Shown: positions 8,814 to 16,603 of the stretch, in pieces | Layout: each line of letters starts with the position of its first letter | Numbering within the stretch: the first letter of the stretch is position 1 | NCBI GenBank assembly: GCA_039933015.1 | Contig: JBDTOX010000072.1 | Span: 1-51,991, forward strand | Length of the DNA: 51,991 bases | Reading direction: 5' to 3' | Source: JBDTOX01 sp039933015 | GTDB taxonomy: Bacteria > Pseudomonadota > Gammaproteobacteria > Burkholderiales > Methylophilaceae | Made by a program: the position numbers and the translations under genes | Notes under the pieces: model-generated | Told to the model about the DNA's origin: nothing | The model's database searches: none | Seen by the model: the letters and a program-made list of their open reading frames with translations, nothing else

Positions 8814-8933
8814 ATGCGCAAATTGCCAATTAACAGCAAAGTAAAAAACGAAACCTATCGATTAGATAAGCGAGTTTTGAATACCCTTACACCAAAGCAG
8901 CTCATCCGTGCCGTAGGTTTGTATCATGGCTGA
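8814..8933 (+). CDS. candidate 39-residue basic small protein between hpf and hprK
   Basis: ATG at 8814 opens 39 codons (begins MRKLPINSKVKNETY, ends IRAVGLYHG). The TGA at 8931-8933 lies inside the first codons of hprK, an eight-base overlap. The stretch GAGAGGTG abuts the ATG but is closer than an ideal ribosome binding site. The peptide is rich in Lys/Arg and resembles no EIIA(Ntr) segment I recognise. It occupies the position where ptsN often lies. It may be a real small protein, a coupling leader, or chance. Confidence 0.35.
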   Translation: MRKLPINSKVKNETYRLDKRVLNTLTPKQLIRAVGLYHG

Positions 8934-9918
8934 AATCAGCGTTGCTCAGCTCTATAAGGACACGCGCTGCAACCTCAAATTGACGTGGGTGGCGGGTCTT
9001 GCCGGTGGTGACAACCTGTTAACCAGCGAGACCGTCACCAAGCCGTCATTGGCGCTGATCGGCCATCTCAATTTTGTGCATCCCAATCGGGTACAGGTAC
9101 TGGGTTGTGCCGAAATGGACTATCTGCGCAGCCTCAAGCCTAAGGAGACGCAACAGGCCATTCATAATTTGTTTTCCACCGATTTGGCCGCAGTCGTTGT
9201 CGCCAATGGCGAAGCGCCACCTGAGGAGCTTCTTGTCGCCGCCGATCAATACCGTACGCCCTTATTCACTTCCCCGCTACAAAGCCCGGGCCTGATGGAT
9301 GTCTTGAGCCACTATCTGGCACAGGCCGTTGCTGAATCGGAAAGCTCTCATGGCGTATTTCTGGAAGTTCAGGGCTTTGGCGTGCTGATCAAAGGCAACC
9401 CGGCAATTGGTAAAAGTGAGCTCGCCCTTGAGCTCATATCGCGTGGTCATCGCCTGGTCGCAGATGATATTGTTGATTTCTTCCGCGTCGCTCCTGACCG
9501 CCTGGAAGGCCGTTGCCCGGCGCTATTGCAGGATTTTCTGGAAGTCCGTGGCCTCGGCGTTTTGAATATCCGCGCGCTGTTTGGCGATAACGCGGTCAAA
9601 CCCACCAAGCCACTGGATTTGATTATCCAGCTTGAAATGGCCGATACATTAGCGCCTCAGCTACTGGACAGGCTCAAAATAAAATCCCAGCAAGAGAAAA
9701 TCCTTGGCGTAAAAGTCCCCAAGGTTTTGATCCCCGTGGCCGCGGGCCGTAATATCGCTGTACTGGTTGAAGTCGCCGTGCGTAACCACATGCTGTTGCT
9801 GCGTGGTATAAACGGCACCAAGCAATTCATGCAACGGCAAAGCCGCGAGATGTCCAGAGCCATGAAGGTTAGCGCCATTTCGAGCAATACCGCAAAAAAA
9901 CTGCAGCAAGCTGATTAA
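8926..9918 (+). CDS. hprK: HPr kinase/phosphorylase HprK
   Basis: 330 residues. The N-terminal regulatory domain covers roughly 1-130. The catalytic domain has the P-loop GNPAIGKSE (residues 157-165), the ADDIVDF segment, and the HprK signature EVRGLGVLNIRALFG (about 206-220). It phosphorylates and dephosphorylates HPr on Ser46, and a matching Ser46 is present in the HPr encoded at 11221. In proteobacteria it is tied to regulatory rather than sugar-import phosphotransferase systems. The stop and the rapZ start share one base (TAATG), which indicates coupling. Confidence 0.96.
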   Translation: MAEISVAQLYKDTRCNLKLTWVAGLAGGDNLLTSETVTKPSLALIGHLNFVHPNRVQVLGCAEMDYLRSLKPKETQQAIHNLFSTDLAAVVVANGEAPPEELLVAADQYRTPLFTSPLQSPGLMDVLSHYLAQAVAESESSHGVFLEVQGFGVLIKGNPAIGKSELALELISRGHRLVADDIVDFFRVAPDRLEGRCPALLQDFLEVRGLGVLNIRALFGDNAVKPTKPLDLIIQLEMADTLAPQLLDRLKIKSQQEKILGVKVPKVLIPVAAGRNIAVLVEVAVRNHMLLLRGINGTKQFMQRQSREMSRAMKVSAISSNTAKKLQQAD

Positions 9919-10754
9919 TGCAGCTGGTTATCGTCACTGGCCTTTCCGGCTCCGGCAAAAGCATAGTGCTAAAAGCACTGGAGGATAGCGGTTATTACTG
10001 CGTAGACAATCTGCCAGCCACCCTGCTGCCGCAAATTCCACAGCATCTGGGTGCAGTGCATCAGGAGCGGGTGGCCATCAGCATTGATACCCGCAGCTCC
10101 GCCCTGGAGGCCTTGCCGGAAAACATTGAGCAGCTTAAGGCGCTAGGAATTACGGTACAGGTACTATTTCTCGAATCCAACGTCGAAACCCTGGTCAAAC
10201 GCTTCAGTGAAACGCGACGGCGCCATCCCTTGAGCAATGAAAACACCACGCTTGCCGAAAGCATAGTGCATGAGCGCGATATGCTGGCACAGCTGGCTGA
10301 CTTAGGGCATTGCATCGATACCAGCAATTTGAGTGCGAACGCTTTACGAAACTGGGTTAAGGATTTTGTCTCGCAGGAAAACAGCGGATTAACCCTGCTG
10401 TTTGTTTCGTTTGGTTTCAAGCATGGTATCCCGCTGGATGCAGATTTGGTATTTGATGTGCGCTGCCTGCCAAATCCGCACTACGACCCGGTATTACGCC
10501 CCATGACAGGACAAGATGCCCCGGTTAAGGAGTTTCTGCAAAAGCAAGAAGCCGTACTTGCCATGTACGCGGATATTCGCGGATTTGTGGAGCGATGGTT
10601 GCCGTGCTTTGTGCGCGACAACCGCAGTTATCTGACGATTGCTATCGGCTGTACCGGCGGCCAGCATCGCTCGGTATATCTTGCTGAGCAATTAGGCCAT
10701 TATTTTATTAACCAGCAACAGAAGGTGCTCATCAGGCACCGAGGATTGGAATAA
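9918..10754 (+). CDS. rapZ: RNase adapter / nucleotide-binding protein RapZ
   Basis: A 278-residue RapZ (YvcJ/YhbJ) family protein. The Walker A motif GLSGSGKS is at residues 8-15, the family segment SFGFKHGIPLDADLVFDVR is near 175-193, and the conserved IGCTGGQHRSV is near 243-253. In enterobacteria RapZ binds small RNAs and directs RNase E to control GlmS. That role in this lineage is inference. It overlaps hprK by one base and precedes the EIIA-HPr-enzyme I genes, the common betaproteobacterial arrangement. Confidence 0.95.
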   Translation: MQLVIVTGLSGSGKSIVLKALEDSGYYCVDNLPATLLPQIPQHLGAVHQERVAISIDTRSSALEALPENIEQLKALGITVQVLFLESNVETLVKRFSETRRRHPLSNENTTLAESIVHERDMLAQLADLGHCIDTSNLSANALRNWVKDFVSQENSGLTLLFVSFGFKHGIPLDADLVFDVRCLPNPHYDPVLRPMTGQDAPVKEFLQKQEAVLAMYADIRGFVERWLPCFVRDNRSYLTIAIGCTGGQHRSVYLAEQLGHYFINQQQKVLIRHRGLE

Positions 10755-10800
10755 CACGAGAGGCTGCAAAATTTTCAAGCTGTTTGCCTTAGGTCTCTCT

Positions 10801-10824
10801 ATGTCAATTAGGATGTTGCCATGA
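10801..10824 (+). CDS. seven-codon mini-ORF ending on the EIIA start
   Basis: ATG at 10801 encodes MSIRMLP and stops at a TGA (10822-10824) that overlaps the EIIA ATG as ATGA. TTAGGA inside it is also the likely ribosome binding site for the EIIA gene. So short a frame could be accidental. It is listed because the same stop-start arrangement occurs ahead of lptB, hprK and ptsI. Confidence 0.2.
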   Translation: MSIRMLP

Positions 10825-11228
10825 TAGGAATTCTTGTTATCGCCCACGGCACAATGGGCGAAAGTCTGATCCACTGTGCCAGCCATGTGATGGGCTCGCG
10901 ACCGCCTTTAATGCAGCAATTAGGGGTCGGCACGCATGACGATCCCGCCGCTTTGCTGCCGCATGCACAAAGATTGGTGAAAGAACTGGATGAGGGGCAA
11001 GGCGTCCTTATCCTCTCTGATATTTATGGTGCGACTCCATGCAATATGGTCGGAAAACTACTAGAGCCGGGGCGTGTCGAAGGGATCGCCGGGGTGAATT
11101 TACCCATGCTGGTTCGCGTCCTCACTTATCGCAATGAAAACCTGAAAATACTAGTCGAAAAAGCCTTGAGCGGTGGCCGCGAAGGTGTCATTCATTTTAC
11201 TGAGGAAGCATGTAAACGTCATGATTAA
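10821..11228 (+). CDS. PTS EIIA component, mannose/sorbose family (ManX-like)
   Basis: A 135-residue EIIA(Man)-type domain starting MIGILVIAHGTMGESL. His9 is the phosphoryl acceptor position of the family. LILSDIYGATPCN near residue 67 is the second family motif. It receives phosphate from HPr. No EIIB, EIIC or EIID is found in the window, so it probably acts as a regulatory output of the phosphorelay rather than in sugar import. The last eight bases overlap the start of ptsH. Confidence 0.92.
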   Translation: MIGILVIAHGTMGESLIHCASHVMGSRPPLMQQLGVGTHDDPAALLPHAQRLVKELDEGQGVLILSDIYGATPCNMVGKLLEPGRVEGIAGVNLPMLVRVLTYRNENLKILVEKALSGGREGVIHFTEEACKRHD

Positions 11229-11490
11229 GCAGGAAGTAGAAATCATCAACAAGTTGGGCTTGCATGCTCGCGCCTCCACTAAACTTACCCAGACTGCCAG
11301 CCAGTTTGGTAGTGAAATATGGATCGAGCGTAATGGCAGACGCGTTAACGCCAAGAGTATTATGGGTGTGATGATGCTGGCCGCCAGCAAGGGCAGCAAA
11401 ATTAACCTGGAGACTTCGGGCTCAGATGAAAAACCTGCAATGGATGCATTGGTTGGGCTGATTGATAACCGTTTTGGTGAGCCGGAATGA
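11221..11490 (+). CDS. ptsH: phosphocarrier protein HPr
   Basis: 89 residues with His15 in NKLGLHARAS, the site phosphorylated by enzyme I, and Ser46 in NAKSIMGVMML, the site used by HPr kinase. The ATG at 11221 gives exactly the family numbering. The frame could start 16 codons earlier but would then lie wholly inside the EIIA gene. GGAAG lies upstream inside the EIIA gene. The stop (11488-11490) overlaps the first ATG of the mini-ORF chain that leads to ptsI. Confidence 0.96.
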   Translation: MIKQEVEIINKLGLHARASTKLTQTASQFGSEIWIERNGRRVNAKSIMGVMMLAASKGSKINLETSGSDEKPAMDALVGLIDNRFGEPE

Positions 11491-11519
11491 GCATCACTTG
11501 CTACTTGGGTTGCGCTTGA
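11487..11519 (+). CDS. mini-ORF 1 of the ptsH-ptsI relay (10 codons)
   Basis: ATG at 11487 overlaps the HPr stop as ATGA and encodes MSITCYLGCA. The TGA at 11517-11519 shares one base with the next ATG (TGATG). It has no recognised function and is proposed only as a coupling element. Confidence 0.35.
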   Translation: MSITCYLGCA

Positions 11520-11590
11520 TGCGCTGCGTCCTTTTAGCGGGTCGCCCTGCTATGAATTTCATCATTTTATTGGGTTCCACTACTTCATGA
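11519..11590 (+). CDS. mini-ORF 2 of the ptsH-ptsI relay (23 codons)
   Basis: ATG at 11519 encodes a 23-residue peptide spanning two repeat units (MRCVLLAGRPA, then MNFIILLGSTTS). The TGA at 11588-11590 overlaps the next ATG as ATGA. The second unit's internal ATG at 11552 is in the same frame and could also be used. The hydrophobic composition comes from T-rich repeats. Function unknown. Confidence 0.35.
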   Translation: MRCVLLAGRPAMNFIILLGSTTS

Positions 11591-11622
11591 GCTTTACTAT
11601 TTTGTCAGGTTCCGCTCTATGA
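11587..11622 (+). CDS. mini-ORF 3 of the ptsH-ptsI relay (11 codons)
   Basis: ATG at 11587 encodes MSFTILSGSAL. The TGA at 11620-11622 overlaps the ptsI ATG at 11619 as ATGA. Its first four residues (MSFT) are identical to those of enzyme I, which is direct evidence that this unit is a copy of the ptsI start. TCAGGTT inside it probably serves as the ptsI ribosome binding site. Confidence 0.4.
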   Translation: MSFTILSGSAL

Positions 11623-13343
11623 GTTTCACCATGCACGGGGTTGGGATTTCCGGTGGCATCGCCATAGGCCAGGCGCATCTAGTTTCGCACGCCTTGCTCG
11701 AGGTGGCGCATTACCAGGTCCCGAAAAATCTGGTGGATCAAGAAGTCGCGCGTTTTGAACAGGCCGTGCTCACCGTCAAGAAGGATCTGGAAAGCATACG
11801 CCGCCAATTGCCCGTCAATGCACCAGCTGAATTGGGTGCATTTCTTAGTACGCATTTAATGATTCTGTCTGACAAGACACTGTCTGAAGAACCCAAAACC
11901 CTCATACGCAATGAATTCTGCAACGCCGAGTGGGCGCTTAAACAGCAGATGGAAGATGTCATTACGCAATTCGAGCAGATTGAGGACGAATATCTACGTG
12001 AGCGCAAACAGGACGTCGTACAAGTAGTCGAGCGCGTTATCAAGGTCTTGCTTGGCCACCCAAGCCAGGTACCGCTCAGGGCGCAGGAAAGTGCAATTAT
12101 TCTGGTGGCGCATGATCTTTCTCCAGCAGACACCATCCAGTTCAAGCAGCATCAGTTTGCCGCTTTTATCACGGATGTTGGCGGCGCGACTTCACATACC
12201 GCGATTCTGGCGCGTAGCCTTAATATTCCGTCCATCGTTGCGTTGCAAAGAGCGCGGGGACTGATTCGTGATGGCGAACTGATTATCGTCGATGGCAAGC
12301 AGGGTGTAGTCATTGCCAACCCTGACAAGGCTACACTTTCCGAATTTAAGCTGCGACAGGAGCAATGGGAGTTAGAGCAGCAAAAACTTAAACGGCTCAA
12401 GCTCACCAAAGCCATCACCCTGGACGGTACTACGATTGAGCTGCATGCCAATATTGAAGTGCCTGAAGACGTGATTAAGGCAAAAGAAGCAGGTGCCACA
12501 GGGGTAGGCCTGTACCGCACAGAATTTCTGTTCATGAACCGGCGTGACATGCCGGATGAAGAAGAGCAACTTGCTGCCTATCGCAAAGTAGCAGAGGCCA
12601 TGAAAGGATTTCCTGTCACCATCCGCACGCTGGATTTAGGGGCTGATAAGCAGATAGACCCGGACACGGTCCGCACCTGTGCCAACCCGGCTTTGGGCTT
12701 GCGCGCGATTCGCCTGTGCCTGTCCGAACCACAAATATTCCATACCCAATTACGGGCTATTTTGCGTGCCTCACATTATGGCAATATCAAGATTCTGGTG
12801 CCCATGCTCTCCACATTGTCTGAACTGCGCCAGATGTTGCTGTTGCTGGAGCGTGCCAAACAGAGTCTGCGTTTGCAAAACATACCATTTAACGACAAGA
12901 TCGAAGTCGGCGGCATGATAGAAGTGCCGGCGGCGGCATTAAATGCCGAGGCTTTTGCCAAACAGCTGGATTTTCTTTCCATCGGCACCAATGACCTTAT
13001 TCAGTACACATTGGCGATAGACCGTACCGATGACGCTGTATCCCATTTATATAACCCACTGCATCCCGCTGTATTACAGCTGGTGGAAATGACCATACGT
13101 GCAGGCCGCAAACTTGGAAAACCGGTATGTGTTTGTGGTGAAATGGCAGGGGATGCGAGATTCACCCGGCTATTATTGTGCTTTGGCCTGCGCCAATTCT
13201 CCATGCATCCGGCAAATGTGCTGGCAGTAAAACATCAAATATTACAGAGCAATCTGCCTAAACTAATGGCGGGCGCACGTAAAGTTCTAGGCAGTCACGA
13301 TATCGAGAAAACGGAACCTTTGCTGCAAAAACTCAACCTTTGA
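11619..13343 (+). CDS. ptsI: PTS enzyme I (phosphoenolpyruvate-protein phosphotransferase)
   Basis: A 574-residue enzyme I. The phosphohistidine domain has the active site GGATSHTAILARS with His193. The PEP-binding TIM barrel has TGVGLYRTEFLFMNR near residue 290 and the catalytic-cysteine region GKPVCVCGEMAGD near 500. It takes phosphate from PEP and passes it to HPr His15. Together with EIIA(Man), HPr and HprK this makes a phosphorelay without a visible permease. The start at 11619 overlaps the stop of the last upstream mini-ORF. Confidence 0.96.
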   Translation: MSFTMHGVGISGGIAIGQAHLVSHALLEVAHYQVPKNLVDQEVARFEQAVLTVKKDLESIRRQLPVNAPAELGAFLSTHLMILSDKTLSEEPKTLIRNEFCNAEWALKQQMEDVITQFEQIEDEYLRERKQDVVQVVERVIKVLLGHPSQVPLRAQESAIILVAHDLSPADTIQFKQHQFAAFITDVGGATSHTAILARSLNIPSIVALQRARGLIRDGELIIVDGKQGVVIANPDKATLSEFKLRQEQWELEQQKLKRLKLTKAITLDGTTIELHANIEVPEDVIKAKEAGATGVGLYRTEFLFMNRRDMPDEEEQLAAYRKVAEAMKGFPVTIRTLDLGADKQIDPDTVRTCANPALGLRAIRLCLSEPQIFHTQLRAILRASHYGNIKILVPMLSTLSELRQMLLLLERAKQSLRLQNIPFNDKIEVGGMIEVPAAALNAEAFAKQLDFLSIGTNDLIQYTLAIDRTDDAVSHLYNPLHPAVLQLVEMTIRAGRKLGKPVCVCGEMAGDARFTRLLLCFGLRQFSMHPANVLAVKHQILQSNLPKLMAGARKVLGSHDIEKTEPLLQKLNL

Positions 13344-13359
13344 TCAGGAGAGAACTGCC

Positions 13360-13701
13360 ATGACTGAAACCAGTACAGAAATAAGCGCTGATGAAAAAAA
13401 CATCGTTGTGCTCACGCACATGGGCGGCACCGTATTTTCATTTATCCCCGCTTTGGTAGTCTGGCTATGGAAGAAGGATGACAGCGCTTACATCGCCGAC
13501 CAGGCCCGTGAGGCGCTCAATTTCCAGATTACTGTGTTAATCGCCCAGATCATCAGTTCTATCCTGATAGTGATACTGATTGGTTTTGTGCTAATGGGCA
13601 TCATCTGGCTCGCCAATATTATCCTTTGCATTATTGCCGCGGTTGCGGCCAGCAAAGGAGAGCATTACCGCTACCCGTTCACTTTACGTTTGATAAATTA
13701 A
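13360..13701 (+). CDS. DUF4870 family small membrane protein
   Basis: 113 residues. Hydrophobic segments lie at about residues 21-37, 57-78 and 80-97, and an ADQAREALNFQIT motif precedes the second segment, as in DUF4870/Tic20-like proteins. An acidic N-terminal stretch comes first. The function of the family is not established. A ribosome binding site, TCAGGAGAG, lies upstream. It is 16 bases after ptsI and 12 bases before the oligopeptidase gene, so probably in the same transcript. Confidence 0.8.
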   Translation: MTETSTEISADEKNIVVLTHMGGTVFSFIPALVVWLWKKDDSAYIADQAREALNFQITVLIAQIISSILIVILIGFVLMGIIWLANIILCIIAAVAASKGEHYRYPFTLRLIN

Positions 13702-13713
13702 GGATTAATAGAA

Positions 13714-15777
13714 GTGTCTCAAAACTCTTTGCTTACCAACCCTTTGCTCAATTTTTCGGGCTTACCCAAGTTCGACCAGGTGCAGGCCACCCACGTCACA
13801 CCGGCAATGGATCAATTGCTTGGGGCCGGACGGCTGTTGCTGGAGAGTTTAAGTACAAGTACGGAAGCGCCGACCTGGAATAATTTCGCGCGGCCGCTGG
13901 AAGATATGGAAGAGCAAATTTCGCGTGCCTGGTCACAGGTGTCACACATGAACGCCGTCATAAATAGCCCGGAGCTGCGCGAAGCGTATAACGACAATCT
14001 GCCCAAACTGACGGGTTTTTATGCTGATTTATCTCAGGATGAATGCCTATATGCCAAGTTTCGCGCTCTGCGTGCCAGCGCGGAATATGACACCCTAAAT
14101 GCAGCACAACGCAAAATTGTGGAAAACGAATTGCGTGATTTCCGCCTAGGTGGCGCGGAGTTGCCTGATAACCAGAAGGCGCGTTTTAAGGAAATTCAGG
14201 AAGAACTATCCAAGCTCTCCTCCAAGTTCGAAGAGAATTTGCTGGATACGACCAATGCCTATTCGCTCATCGTCAAAAATCCTGAAGAGCTAAAAGGTAT
14301 CCCGCAAGATGCGCTGCAGGCGGCTGAAGAAGCTGCCAGGGAAGAAGGTGGCCAAAAAACTGGCGCTCCGGGCTGGAAATTCACCCTGCACTTCCCTTCC
14401 TATATGCCGGTGCTGCAATACGCCGAGAATCGCGAATTACGCGAAACCTTATATCGTGCCTATGCCACCCGCGCTTCGGAATTCGGCAATGTCGAATGGG
14501 ATAACACCTCTTTAATTTCAAGTATTCTAAAACTACGGCATGAAGCTTCACGCTTACTGGGTTACGCCAGTTATGCCGAAATGTCGCTCGCTACCAAAAT
14601 GGCAGAGACGCCACAACAGGTTACGGATTTTCTCGATACGCTGGCTATACGCGCCAAACCTTTCGCCCAGCGCGATATGCAGGAGCTGACCGAATATGCT
14701 GCGCAGCAGCTGGACCTGGCTGATTTGCAGGCCTGGGATGTGGCGTTTGTCTCGGAGAAATTGCGCGAGGAAAAATACGCCTTTTCTGACCAGGAAGTGA
14801 AGCAATATTTCCCTGAAGCGCAGGTGCTGCATGGCTTGTTCAAGGTTACAGAAACGATTTTCGGCCTGCAGGTGAAAAAATCACAAGCACCAGTGTGGCA
14901 TCCTGATACTGCCTTCTACGAGATTACCGACGCTAGCGGTGCTGTAATCGGCCAGTTTTACCTGGATCTCTATGCACGCAACAACAAGCGTGGCGGCGCA
15001 TGGATGGATGAAGCCATCACGCGTCGCAAGAAAGCAAATGGCATAGAAACCCCGGTAGCTTTCCTCACCTGTAATTTTTCTGCGCCTGTGGGTGGCAAAC
15101 CCGCGCTGTTTACGCATGATGAAGTCATCACCATGTTCCATGAGTTTGGACATGGTTTGCACCATATGCTGACCCAGGTTGAGGAATACGGTGTTTCCGG
15201 TATTAAAGGTGTGGAATGGGATGCAGTGGAGCTACCGAGCCAGTTTATGGAAAATTTCTGCTGGGAATGGGATGTCCTGTGCCATATGACTCAACACGTA
15301 GAAACCGGCGCCCATCTGCCACGCGCGTTATTCGATAAAATGGTGGCAGCCAAAAATTTTCAGGCTGGCATGCAAACTGTGCGCCAAATTGAATTCTCGC
15401 TGTTCGATATGCGTCTGCATGGTGAATTCGACCCATACGGCAAAACCACACCGCTTGACCTCATCGAGCAGGTACGTGATGAAGTCGCCGTGGTACGCCC
15501 GCCAAAATGGAACCGCTTTCCTAACAACTTTTCGCATATTTTCGCCGGCGGCTATGCAGCTGGCTATTACAGCTATAAATGGGCAGAAGTCCTGTCTGCG
15601 GATGCCTATAGTTTATTTGAAGAAAATGGCGTGCTGTCGGAGGCAACCGGCCACCGCTTCTGGAGCGAGATTCTGGCACAAGGCGGCTCACGCCCGGCGC
15701 TGGAATCCTTCGTCGCTTTCCGCGGCCGCGAGCCTACTATCGATGCACTTTTGCGTCACAACGGCATGACCGTCTAG
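13714..15777 (+). CDS. prlC: oligopeptidase A (M3 metallopeptidase)
   Basis: 687 residues, full length for PrlC/OpdA. The zinc site HEFGH sits in the segment FHEFGHGLHHML near residue 475, with the downstream glutamate in the VELPSQFMENF stretch. It is a cytoplasmic protease that degrades short peptides, including cleaved signal peptides. The start codon is GTG at 13714, giving MSQNSLLTNPLL after AAGGATTAATAGAA. The 5' end of the gene reads like other members (NPLLNFSGLPKFDQV). Confidence 0.94.
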   Translation: MSQNSLLTNPLLNFSGLPKFDQVQATHVTPAMDQLLGAGRLLLESLSTSTEAPTWNNFARPLEDMEEQISRAWSQVSHMNAVINSPELREAYNDNLPKLTGFYADLSQDECLYAKFRALRASAEYDTLNAAQRKIVENELRDFRLGGAELPDNQKARFKEIQEELSKLSSKFEENLLDTTNAYSLIVKNPEELKGIPQDALQAAEEAAREEGGQKTGAPGWKFTLHFPSYMPVLQYAENRELRETLYRAYATRASEFGNVEWDNTSLISSILKLRHEASRLLGYASYAEMSLATKMAETPQQVTDFLDTLAIRAKPFAQRDMQELTEYAAQQLDLADLQAWDVAFVSEKLREEKYAFSDQEVKQYFPEAQVLHGLFKVTETIFGLQVKKSQAPVWHPDTAFYEITDASGAVIGQFYLDLYARNNKRGGAWMDEAITRRKKANGIETPVAFLTCNFSAPVGGKPALFTHDEVITMFHEFGHGLHHMLTQVEEYGVSGIKGVEWDAVELPSQFMENFCWEWDVLCHMTQHVETGAHLPRALFDKMVAAKNFQAGMQTVRQIEFSLFDMRLHGEFDPYGKTTPLDLIEQVRDEVAVVRPPKWNRFPNNFSHIFAGGYAAGYYSYKWAEVLSADAYSLFEENGVLSEATGHRFWSEILAQGGSRPALESFVAFRGREPTIDALLRHNGMTV

Positions 15778-15791
15778 AAGGTTTATGTATC

Positions 15792-16568
15792 TTGAAATTT
15801 GCTACCTGGAACGTTAATTCACTCAATGTGCGCTTGCAGCACGTATTGGATTGGCTAAATGCAAATCAACCCGACGTGCTCTGCCTGCAGGAAACCAAAC
15901 AGGAGGATTTCAAATTTCCGTACGAAGCACTTAAAGTAGCAGGCTATGAGGCGCTGCATAGCGGCCAAAAAACTTATAACGGCGTGGCCATTCTGTGCCG
16001 CCACCCACTGACGCAGCCACTTTTCGGCATTCCTGACTTTGCTGATGAGCAACGCCGCGTTATTGCAACCAATGTTGGGGATGTGCGCGTTATCTGTGCT
16101 TATGTTCCCAATGGCCAAAGTGTGGGCTCGGACAAATATCTGTATAAATTACGCTGGTTAGCGGCCTTTACCGATTGGCTGCGGGAAGAATTAAAAAACC
16201 ATCCTAAACTGGTTGTATTGGGTGATTACAACATCGCCCCCGAAGACCGCGATGTGCACGACCCCAAGGCATGGGAAGGCCAGGTGCTGGTGAGCGAGCC
16301 AGAGCGTACGGCCTTCCAGAAACTGATTGGCCTGGGATTATATGATTCGTTCAGGTTATTTGAACAGCCTGAAGCCAGCTATAGCTGGTGGGATTACCGC
16401 ATGGCAGGCTTTCGCCGTAATCTTGGCCTGCGCATTGATCACATACTGGTGAGCTCGGAGCTGGTAAAAGATTGTCGGTCATGCCTGATTGATGTAGCGC
16501 CACGCAAGCTGGAGCGCCCTTCCGATCACACGGTTGTAGTATTGGAATTGGCCTGTCCTGGGCTATAA
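15792..16568 (+). CDS. xthA: exodeoxyribonuclease III
   Basis: 258 residues of the EEP fold. MKFATWNVNSLNVR is at the start, the metal-binding Glu lies in LQETKQ (about residue 34), GDYNIAPEDRDVHDP is near 144-158, and the catalytic pair SDHTVVV is near the end. It is a 3'-5' exonuclease and AP endonuclease of base excision repair. The start is TTG at 15792: the nearby ATG at 15785 is out of frame, and GAAGG lies 12 bases upstream. It converges with the ntrX-like gene, and an imperfect inverted repeat at about 16560-16585 overlaps its end. Confidence 0.94.
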   Translation: MKFATWNVNSLNVRLQHVLDWLNANQPDVLCLQETKQEDFKFPYEALKVAGYEALHSGQKTYNGVAILCRHPLTQPLFGIPDFADEQRRVIATNVGDVRVICAYVPNGQSVGSDKYLYKLRWLAAFTDWLREELKNHPKLVVLGDYNIAPEDRDVHDPKAWEGQVLVSEPERTAFQKLIGLGLYDSFRLFEQPEASYSWWDYRMAGFRRNLGLRIDHILVSSELVKDCRSCLIDVAPRKLERPSDHTVVVLELACPGL

Positions 16569-16603
16569 CCCTGGGGATATAGCTCAGCAACGTAAAGCAG
16601 CAA

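Larger units (their letters stand above)
11487..11650 (+). repeat. degenerate tandem copies of the ptsI start region
   Basis: Five consecutive units begin at 11487, 11519, 11552, 11587 and 11619, giving spacings of 32, 33, 35 and 32 bases. Each starts with ATG, and the last is the ptsI start itself. Their translations line up as MSITCYLGCA, MRCVLLAGRPA, MNFIILLGSTTS, MSFTILSGSAL and MSFTMHGVGISGG. Hand alignments of unit pairs give roughly 60-66% base identity, with a shared GGGTT or AGGTTCC core 7-14 bases before the next ATG. This looks like an old serial duplication of one translation-initiation segment. Confidence 0.7.

Noticed and set aside
16560..16585. imperfect inverted repeat GGGCTATA/TATAGCTC at the xthA end
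   Set aside because: It has one mismatch and no T tract on either strand, so it is too weak to call a terminator.
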